Assembly (NCBI GenBank): GCA_958369755.1
Contig: CATXJC010000057.1
Coordinates: 1-10,589 of the forward strand
Direction of reading: 5' to 3'
DNA length: 10,589 nt
Source: an uncultured Prevotella sp.
Lineage (GTDB): Bacteria > Bacteroidota > Bacteroidia > Bacteroidales > Bacteroidaceae
Part shown: piece after piece, positions 5,558 to 10,589 of the stretch
Position numbering within the stretch: position 1 is the stretch's first letter
How the letters are laid out: the number at the start of each line of letters is the position of its first letter
Translations under genes and position numbers: made by a program
Notes under the pieces: model-generated
Told to the model about the DNA's origin: nothing
Seen by the model: only the letters and a program-made list of their open reading frames with translations
Databases searched by the model: none

Positions 5558-7029
5558 CTCTTATCACTCATGATTTCATTTCCTGCCGCACGGGCATCCA
5601 GCTCTACTGGCTTCGAAGTGAAATCAGGGGTATTATAGGAATCCAGCAACTCGTCGTAGTACTTTTTCGGATTGCGCTGAGGCAAGAGGAACGGCTTGCT
5701 TACATTGCCCTTGTCATCGATGCAGGCAAGATAAAGACGGGTATAGAGACCGTCACCACGGCGGGATGTAAAGACAAACCAATGGGAATCCCTACTCCAG
5801 TTGTGCCAGCTATCTGTATTCCTGCTATTGGCAGCCGTCATTGGTCGCGCCTGCCCCGTCTTCAAATCCAGCAACCAGTTATCTGCTTCCTTATGCCAGA
5901 TCGGGAAACAACCATAATCACTCATTGTAAACATGATGTACCTGCCATCATACGAAGGACGTGGATGGGTAGCACTCTTGCCCAGTTCACGGGCATTGAA
6001 GATGGTATCCACCTTATTTCCAAACTTACCCGTAGCCGCATCAAAATCAATCTTGCAGATATTATACTTTATATCCTTATACCCACTTGGGATAGGCTCT
6101 GCGGTAGAAGAGCAGAAGTAGAGCGTCTTGCCATCAGGCGAGAATACCGGATAAGTCTCGTAATGGTCTTTCGTCATCAGGAGAGAATCCAATATCAGTT
6201 CATGGGTTGATGGCTGATAAACGAAGACATCCGATGCCTGGTCGAAGACTTCAATTCGCTCATCCTTCACGGCATGGAAACTCTGATGGGTGGTATTGGT
6301 GCTATAAGCACAATACTTGCCCGATGGATGCCAATAAGGATAAACCATCGAACCCTTCAGGGAATCATTCTTAGCCTTCAGCCACTCCCGCTTTCCGTTC
6401 TGAGAAACCAAGGTAGCACCATGGTCACCACGGACATGGAAGGTAAACTGATCGGGATTGGTTCTGTTTGCCGTATGACAGTTGAGACAGGCACCCGGTG
6501 CTGCCGTATTTTCAAGGATAGCCGTTTCCTCGAAATTACTCAAGTTGCGCTGATAAATGCCCAACTTGCCATACACCTCATAACCAGGAGCAATACGACG
6601 ATAAGTCAAGCCCCAGTCCTTTAACTCGTAGGGGCTTACATAGATATTGAAGTCCTTGTACTTCAATTTTTCGCCATTCTTCTCTACAAACACAGAAACT
6701 ATGAGTTTTTCACCCTTGTTCTTTTTCAAGAAATCATGCCATTCATCTACCTCAAACTCCGCATACTTCTTGTCGTAAGAATATAGCCCCTCTATGGTTT
6801 TCGGACCTTGCACACATACATACATATCCTCAATATCCTCGTCCGCCATGTTAAAATCGAGCGGTGCGATATTGGCAGGAACTGTAACCCCAACATAATC
6901 GGGGAATATCTTAGGGAATTGATTGATTTCCTTGGCATCTTTCCACGCCGGAGGGTAACAACATGCACTAAGCGAAGCCATCACCACTCCAACCAACAGA
7001 GAGCACAATAAAGATTTTATCGTTTTCAT
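5536..7029 (-). CDS. PD40/TolB-like propeller lipoprotein with one CXXCH motif
   Basis: A 497-residue lipoprotein. Residues 1-23 are a signal peptide ending in the lipobox LSAC, with Cys23 as the acylation site and a second Cys at 24. Residues about 40-175 form an N-terminal region without a family I can name. CLNCH at 181-185 is a c-type haem attachment motif. After it come TolB/PD40-type propeller strands: YPYWHPSGKYCAYSTN (230-245), YPVFSPDGKTLYFCSS (293-308), HPRPSYDGRYIMFT (355-368) and HNWSRDSHWFVFTSRR (409-424). Proteins of this kind in Bacteroidota are annotated only as TolB-like; they are unlikely to replace true TolB, which lacks the haem motif and the lipid anchor. The gene lies 85 nt after the DUF6057 gene with no promoter visible between them, so the two are probably co-expressed and may act together at the envelope. 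Role unknown. Confidence 0.88.
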   Translation of the reverse strand: MKTIKSLLCSLLVGVVMASLSACCYPPAWKDAKEINQFPKIFPDYVGVTVPANIAPLDFNMADEDIEDMYVCVQGPKTIEGLYSYDKKYAEFEVDEWHDFLKKNKGEKLIVSVFVEKNGEKLKYKDFNIYVSPYELKDWGLTYRRIAPGYEVYGKLGIYQRNLSNFEETAILENTAAPGACLNCHTANRTNPDQFTFHVRGDHGATLVSQNGKREWLKAKNDSLKGSMVYPYWHPSGKYCAYSTNTTHQSFHAVKDERIEVFDQASDVFVYQPSTHELILDSLLMTKDHYETYPVFSPDGKTLYFCSSTAEPIPSGYKDIKYNICKIDFDAATGKFGNKVDTIFNARELGKSATHPRPSYDGRYIMFTMSDYGCFPIWHKEADNWLLDLKTGQARPMTAANSRNTDSWHNWSRDSHWFVFTSRRGDGLYTRLYLACIDDKGNVSKPFLLPQRNPKKYYDELLDSYNTPDFTSKPVELDARAAGNEIMSDKRIPTKVR

Positions 7030-7087
7030 TTTCTAACCAAATATTATCAACGTGTATTATGCACTAATTATCAGCAAGATTGCCAAC

Positions 7088-7115
7088 TTAACATTTAACA
7101 CTTAACATTCAACAT
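7088..7115. repeat. Four tandem heptamers (TTAACAY) in the DUF6057-PD40 gap
   Basis: Four contiguous 7-nt units read TTAACAT, TTAACAC, TTAACAT and TCAACAT on the plus strand. They lie between the DUF6057 stop codon, which the last base touches, and the PD40 gene start about 58 nt further along the transcript. As short tandem units they could vary in copy number by slippage. Similar TTAACA-type runs are, from memory, common in Prevotella intergenic DNA. Confidence 0.7.
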
Positions 7116-8944
7116 TAATATATAGTTTTCTTCTCCTCCTTCTTAGCTTCCTCCTTGTCTTGTATCACCATATAGTACCAGGCATTGGATACATACGGCT
7201 GCTGACTGAGTTGAGGAGCCTTCGGATTCTGCATATAGAGCTGGATGAAGTTAAGCGTATTGTTCACGTTCTGCGCATTCACACTATATGGGATGGTACG
7301 TGGATCGCTATGCGTCTTCATCCAGTTGCCGATGAGAATCTCCTGGAAGGTACGTGGAATATGGTCGTACCCCACGAATCTGCCCAGCGGATAATACTGC
7401 ATGAACTTCTCCATATCGCGCTGCAGGAGTTCGTAGCACATCAGATATTCGTATGCCATCCTGTTATGGTTATCGTTCAGGAAAAGCAAGCCCAGCATCT
7501 GGTCCATCTCCCGGTCACTGAAGAGGAAGTCCTGCTTCTTCTCACGATACTTTCTCAACTTTCCATAAACGGGATGCCGGTTGATAGCCTTCTCATTGCC
7601 CAGCAGCGCCATGGTCTGGTTCGCCCAGTTGCTATAGAAGAGCGTCTTCTGCAGGCGGCGGAGCAGCTTGGCTGCTACCTGATAGTTGCCGTTGATGATT
7701 TCGCACTCTATAATCCTGCGAGTCAAGCGGGCACTCTTGCGATAATTCGGTATCGCTTCCTGCGCCTCAAACATATATCTTTCGGCATCATTCACCATAC
7801 CCAGACGGAAGAAGATTTCTGCTGTAGATACCGGCGAAATCATATCGCGGGTAAAGGTAGGGAACAAGCCCTCGCCTCCATTCTGATAGAACTCGAAAAG
7901 ACGGTCGGCAAGCATACCCTTCTGACTCAAGGCAAGATTCACACACGAAACACTGAGCGGTGTGGTTGCCGGCTTCTTCTCTGCCTTCTCTATAATCTTA
8001 TCCCATTGTTCGGTGCGAACCAGGAAATCATAATCTATCAGGTCGTAGGTCATTGCATCAAAAGAAGCCTTGATGCCGAACCATGAAGCCACAATCACCA
8101 ATACATAGCTCAACACTATGACCACTTTGGATTGCTGCAACTTCTGCAAGGATTTCCGGTGGCATGGAATCATCCCCAAGAAAGGAATCACAACAGCCCA
8201 TACCATCACAACAAAAGGCAACGGAGATACGGCACCCGGATAACGATAATAATTAAGTCCGGCAAAGATGCGGTGCATTGGATACTGCAGAGTCTGCGTG
8301 CTCAGCAGAATCCAGGCTATGGTAAGCACAAGGATGCAGACAGAATAGCCTATTCCGGAAAGGAAGTTGCCCTTCTGCTGCGCATTCTTCAGCGTATCAC
8401 CTATCATCAGGGCGGCATAAAGGAATACCACAGGACCCAGGAACCAATAAACCAATGCCGTGCTTACCAGTTCGAACACCACCTTCACCAACCGGTTGTG
8501 GAATCGGTTGTGAATCCATCCCATCAACAGGGCTCCGAAAAGTGCAACCACAAAAGAAAGCAGGATGTTCTGGTCGCCCATGGCACACCATAGGGCGATG
8601 CTTGGAAGGAAACTCAGGAGATAGCCCGGGAAATCATGCTTGGCTCCATATTGCTTCATCAGTCCCCATACGGCAGTCTGAATGCCTATCAGGAGCAGTC
8701 CGATGATGGCACCACCCAATACTGGCATATAGTAGAACTGTACCAGGAATTCGCTGATATAGTCGGCTAATCCTCCCGGCAGTACAATACGCTCCAGGAA
8801 ATAGTTGGTATCAAAGAGAAACATCTGATACTGTTCCTGAAAGCAGAGTCCTGCCATATAAGGCACAGCCCAGAACAGCATCACTGCCACGCCGAAGAGC
8901 AACGACAGCAGCGGTTTCCAAGTTTTAGTGATCAAATTATTCAT
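7115..8944 (-). CDS. DUF6057-type polytopic membrane protein with helical-repeat C-terminal half
   Basis: A 609-residue protein. The N-terminal half is a multi-pass membrane region with about eight or nine hydrophobic segments, near residues 10-32, 72-97, 107-122, 126-146, 152-183 (long enough for two), 197-215, 241-260 and 273-292. From about 300 to 590 the protein is soluble and helical, with TPR-like pairing (for example EQWDKIIEKAEKK, LALSQKGMLADRLFEFYQNGG, FFRLGMVNDAERYMFEAQEA). It ends in a charged tail, KEEAKKEEKKTIY. The layout and sequence match what is annotated as DUF6057 in Bacteroidota, a family with no known function; no catalytic motif was seen. It sits between the HU-HIG gene (62 nt upstream) and the PD40 lipoprotein gene (85 nt downstream), all in one direction, which suggests an inner-membrane partner for the lipoprotein. 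The start at 8944 begins just before the first membrane segment. Confidence 0.9.
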   Translation of the reverse strand: MNNLITKTWKPLLSLLFGVAVMLFWAVPYMAGLCFQEQYQMFLFDTNYFLERIVLPGGLADYISEFLVQFYYMPVLGGAIIGLLLIGIQTAVWGLMKQYGAKHDFPGYLLSFLPSIALWCAMGDQNILLSFVVALFGALLMGWIHNRFHNRLVKVVFELVSTALVYWFLGPVVFLYAALMIGDTLKNAQQKGNFLSGIGYSVCILVLTIAWILLSTQTLQYPMHRIFAGLNYYRYPGAVSPLPFVVMVWAVVIPFLGMIPCHRKSLQKLQQSKVVIVLSYVLVIVASWFGIKASFDAMTYDLIDYDFLVRTEQWDKIIEKAEKKPATTPLSVSCVNLALSQKGMLADRLFEFYQNGGEGLFPTFTRDMISPVSTAEIFFRLGMVNDAERYMFEAQEAIPNYRKSARLTRRIIECEIINGNYQVAAKLLRRLQKTLFYSNWANQTMALLGNEKAINRHPVYGKLRKYREKKQDFLFSDREMDQMLGLLFLNDNHNRMAYEYLMCYELLQRDMEKFMQYYPLGRFVGYDHIPRTFQEILIGNWMKTHSDPRTIPYSVNAQNVNNTLNFIQLYMQNPKAPQLSQQPYVSNAWYYMVIQDKEEAKKEEKKTIY

Positions 8945-9006
8945 TTTTATCAGGTATTAATTTTAATTTCCATTTTCATTTCTCCTTTCACAGATACGCT
9001 AAACTT

Positions 9007-9666
9007 CTATGGCTCAAGACGTTTAGTGTGAAGGGAGATTCCATTGTCTTCATTGCCTTTATTGTCTTCTGCCAGGAAATAGAGAGGAGCATTTCTTGCA
9101 CCCTTCTTTACCAGAAGTCCTTTCTCCGTAAAATGCTTCAACCATTTCAAGGCAGTCTGCTGGCGCAGGGAGAAATGGTATTCCATGTCACGCCGGCAAA
9201 TATAGTCATGCACTTTTATAAAAGCCACAATTTTATCCCACAACTGTTCTTCGGTGTATCTGCGAGACTTCGTGGTGTATTTAGAGCGTTCGAACCTTAC
9301 ATTTCTACCCACCTCGTTCAGTAATTCGGCAGTAGGCTTGAAGTTGATGTTACGCAAGCGGATATTATTGCCCGTCACCTTATCCATGGATTTACCTTCC
9401 GGCAACTCCGTTGTAACAGACAGCGAGAGATAGCCTATTTGTGGAAGATAGAAACGGGCGCCCTGAGAGAGCTCGGTCACGATAAGATCGTGCAGCGATG
9501 TCATTACAGCCTGCACATCACCCCTGGTAAGCGAACATGCTTGCTCTATATGCTGCTCTATCTGCTTACTGGTCATCGGTTCGTGGTCACGCAACCGGAC
9601 AAATTTCTGTTCTCCACCTTCGCCCTTCGAGTTATGGATGGAATGGATTTCATACTTTATTGCCAT
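9007..9666 (-). CDS. HU-HIG family DNA-binding protein with C-terminal winged helix
   Basis: A 219-residue DNA-binding protein. Residues 1-125 are an HU/IHF-like domain of the Bacteroidota HU-HIG type: MAIKYEIHSIHNSKGEGG at the start, a helical part around 31-68 (TSKQIEQHIEQACSLTRGDV, then VMTSLHDLIVTELSQGAR), and the LPQIGYLSLSV strand at 74-84, where HU proteins have FGxF. Residues about 136-198 look like a winged helix (YTEEQLWDKIVAFIKVHDYI, then SLRQQTALKWLKHFTEKGLL and a wing ending in PLYFL). It is about twice the length of a plain HU, so it is more likely a local regulator or architectural protein than a bulk nucleoid protein. It heads the HU-DUF6057-PD40 set and is preceded by a long leader with the 22-nt repeat array, a natural candidate for its own binding target. 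The target is inferred, not shown. Confidence 0.88.
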   Translation of the reverse strand: MAIKYEIHSIHNSKGEGGEQKFVRLRDHEPMTSKQIEQHIEQACSLTRGDVQAVMTSLHDLIVTELSQGARFYLPQIGYLSLSVTTELPEGKSMDKVTGNNIRLRNINFKPTAELLNEVGRNVRFERSKYTTKSRRYTEEQLWDKIVAFIKVHDYICRRDMEYHFSLRQQTALKWLKHFTEKGLLVKKGARNAPLYFLAEDNKGNEDNGISLHTKRLEP

Positions 9667-9751
9667 AGTTTAGTATTATTAGCTGTTATCACAAGTATGT
9701 TATAAGGTGCTAAGTACTAATGATATAAGCTTGAAGTTGCTGGACTTTCCG

Positions 9752-9839
9752 ACGTGCGTCGAACGATGCACGTGCTCACATCGAACGCCGCACGCTCTTA
9801 CTTCGTTCGATGCACGCACTCACACCGTTCGGTGTGAGT
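9752..9839. repeat. Array of four 22-nt units with palindromic outer units
   Basis: Four contiguous 22-nt units lie at 9752-9773, 9774-9795, 9796-9817 and 9818-9839. All share a central CG(AA or TT)CG core at the same phase; units 1-3 also share a GCACG tail, and units 2-4 share an internal CAC/TAC before the core. Unit 1 is a palindrome with arms ACGTGCGTCG and CGATGCACGT (one G-T mismatch, which pairs as G·U in RNA). Unit 4 is a perfect one, ACTCACACCG and CGGTGTGAGT, each with a 2-nt centre. Between them CATCGAACG (9779-9787) is complementary to CGTTCGATG (9804-9812). There are no spacers, so this is not a CRISPR array. It is distinctly richer in GC than its flanks. Confidence 0.8.
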
Positions 9840-9841
9840 CG

Positions 9842-9849
9842 CAAAGTTA
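9842..9849 (-). promoter_or_regulatory. Alternative -7 box next to the 22-nt array
   Basis: Read on the minus strand this is TAACTTTG followed by C, a close match to the common Bacteroidota -7 element. A TTTG exists at 9877-9874 but 24 nt away, longer than the usual 19-21. If used, transcription would start near 9835, inside the palindromic unit at 9818-9839. Confidence 0.35.
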
Positions 9850-9911
9850 AGCTGTTATAAGCTCTCAGTTGTACAAACATACCCTGCTAAACCTACTTGT
9901 CTTACTGCATA

Positions 9912-9943
9912 CAAAAGTACAATAAAAACTCGTAAACACCAAA
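9912..9943 (-). promoter_or_regulatory. Bacteroidota-type promoter of the HU-HIG operon
   Basis: On the minus strand a -33 TTTG (9943-9940) and a -7 TACTTTTG (9919-9912) are 20 nt apart. It is the best-spaced candidate upstream of the HU-HIG gene and predicts transcription from about 9905, so the 22-nt array would lie in a leader of about 240 nt. Confidence 0.55.
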
Positions 9944-10015
9944 TCTTTTCAGCAATTATACTAGAAAGTACGGAAGAAAAGCAAAAAAAGTCAAATTCTG
10001 TTTACAAAAAGGTAT

Positions 10016-10051
10016 GAAAAAGCCCCGACTGTATCACTACAGCCGAGGCTT
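10016..10051 (-). terminator. Intrinsic terminator of the right-edge gene
   Basis: On the minus strand AAGCCTCGGCTGTA (10051-10038) pairs with TACAGTCGGGGCTT (10033-10020) through 14 bp, two of them G·U, around a 4-nt loop, followed by a T run (bases 10021-10016). It lies 42 nt past the stop codon of the partial gene and separates it from the HU-HIG promoter. Confidence 0.92.
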
Positions 10052-10092
10052 AGCCTAATTTTATGTTTTAATCACAACGATTTATCACATAC

Positions 10093-10589
10093 CTATTTAG
10101 CCTTTTTCTTGAAGACATAGAACCATGCACAACCATTCTCTGGTAATTCTGCAGCAGTCAATACCAACTTATCATCGCTGGCTACCAATACATAATACTT
10201 CTGGAATGCAACATTGCCACCATTCACGTTTACCCCCATAGGGATAACGAAGTTGTCATTGGTTGCAGTTGGGAATGAGATAGAACCCTTATCCCAGGTT
10301 GGGTCCTTGTGATCCAATACACTGACAGAGATAGGAAGCTTGACGCCATCAGAACCGATAGCCTGCTTGTTATTGATATCGATAGTGAACCATGCACCGC
10401 TACCGTTACGGGCAACGCCACCAGCCTTCTGACCAGCCTGACCATCAATATCAGCACCATAGTTTACAGCCCACCACTGAGGCTTGTTTCCACTACCGAA
10501 AGGACCATTGCCCCATACAGCACCGGCAGCTTCGTTCCATTCCCAGGTAGTAGTTCCATCACCATCTTCGCCACCAGCGAGATATTCAA
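10093..10589 (-). CDS. C-terminal part of a probable surface or secreted protein (partial, SusE/PKD-type carbohydrate-binding candidate)
   Basis: The frame stays open from the stop at 10093-10095 to the window edge, giving 164 complete residues; the start is outside. A Met at 10317 is internal, since the frame continues well above it with coherent sequence. The part seen is rich in Gly, Asn, Trp and aromatic residues (TTTWEWNEAAGAVWGNGPFG, then NKPQWWAVNYG), with alternating beta-strand patterns and a KLVLTAAELPENGCAWFYVF ending. This resembles the C-terminal module of Bacteroidota PKD-domain or SusE-like outer-surface proteins found next to SusC/SusD pairs, where such aromatic clusters bind glycans. 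The resemblance is from memory and partial. The codons are of the highly expressed style (many GGT, GCT, AAC). It ends at its own strong terminator. Confidence 0.8.
   Translation of the reverse strand, partial: EYLAGGEDGDGTTTWEWNEAAGAVWGNGPFGSGNKPQWWAVNYGADIDGQAGQKAGGVARNGSGAWFTIDINNKQAIGSDGVKLPISVSVLDHKDPTWDKGSISFPTATNDNFVIPMGVNVNGGNVAFQKYYVLVASDDKLVLTAAELPENGCAWFYVFKKKAK

Larger units (their letters stand above)
9667..10015 (-). other. Long leader/intergenic region upstream of the HU-HIG gene
   Basis: No gene was found in this stretch. Read on the minus strand it holds, in order: promoter elements (9943-9912, with further -7 matches at 9881-9874 and 9849-9842), the GC-rich 22-nt array (9839-9752), and about 85 nt of AT-rich sequence leading to the start codon at 9666. 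The downstream part shows only short repeats (AGCTGTTAT occurs near 9683 and 9850). The predicted leader of roughly 170-240 nt is long for the window, where other leaders are about 20-65 nt. Confidence 0.6.

Noticed and set aside
5536..7029. Assignment as the true TolB of the Tol-Pal system
   Set aside because: It is a lipoprotein with a CXXCH motif, lacks tolQRA or pal neighbours, and only shares the propeller repeats.
7160..8086. A 308-residue open frame on the plus strand
   Set aside because: It is the complement of the DUF6057 gene, shows no recognisable domain, has no promoter, and the minus-strand reading has clear membrane segments and helical repeats.
8950..8979. Mini-ORF (MKMEIKINT) on the minus strand just before the DUF6057 start, with an AAAGGAG sequence upstream
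   Set aside because: Only nine codons, in AT-rich DNA, and Shine-Dalgarno sequences carry little weight in this phylum. The purine-rich element could equally be chance; not called as a gene.
9752..9839. CRISPR array
   Set aside because: The 22-nt units follow each other directly with no spacers, diverge from each other, and there are no cas genes.
10093..10317. A complete 74-residue gene starting at the Met at 10317
   Set aside because: The same frame remains open to the window edge with coherent beta-rich sequence, so the Met is internal to a longer protein.

Overview
The window looks like chromosome from a Bacteroidota gut anaerobe, most likely a Prevotella/Segatella copri-type species. 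Evidence: several promoters match the Bacteroidota pattern (-33 TTTG, about 20 nt, -7 TAnnTTTG); Shine-Dalgarno sequences are mostly absent; the carbamoyltransferase is the Bacteroides succinylornithine type; and an HU-HIG-type DNA-binding protein, a DUF6057 membrane protein and a PD40/TolB-like lipoprotein are present. The species is an inference, since no rRNA or marker gene is included.

Left part (1-1818): the last 17 codons of an unidentified plus-strand gene, then a convergent secreted seven-bladed lactonase-type propeller (minus). A divergent promoter region follows, then a short plus-strand gene that keeps only the N-terminal DUF1016 (YhcG-type) domain. That gene ends in three copies of a TCAGACACTGTCTGA-type palindrome, the last of which forms a terminator.

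Middle (1819-5517, plus): a proline/arginine block of proA and an N-succinyl/acetylornithine carbamoyltransferase, co-transcribed from one good promoter and closed by a strong terminator. It is followed by a separately promoted double-Rid-domain protein of the chorismatase-like type. The carbamoyltransferase has serine at residue 90, the position that sets succinyl versus acetyl specificity in characterised relatives.

Right part (5536-9666, minus): three genes in one direction without clear internal promoters, in transcription order an HU-HIG DNA-binding protein with a winged-helix tail, a DUF6057 polytopic membrane protein, and a PD40 propeller lipoprotein with a single CXXCH haem-c-like motif. 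I read this as an envelope-related operon headed by its own DNA-binding protein. Its upstream leader (9667-9950) contains a GC-rich array of four 22-nt units, the outer two being near-perfect palindromes, between promoter elements and the HU gene. This is the least explained structure in the window.

The right edge (10093-10589, minus) is the C-terminal part of a probable surface/secreted protein, closed by a strong terminator. No tRNA, rRNA, CRISPR array or insertion sequence was recognised.
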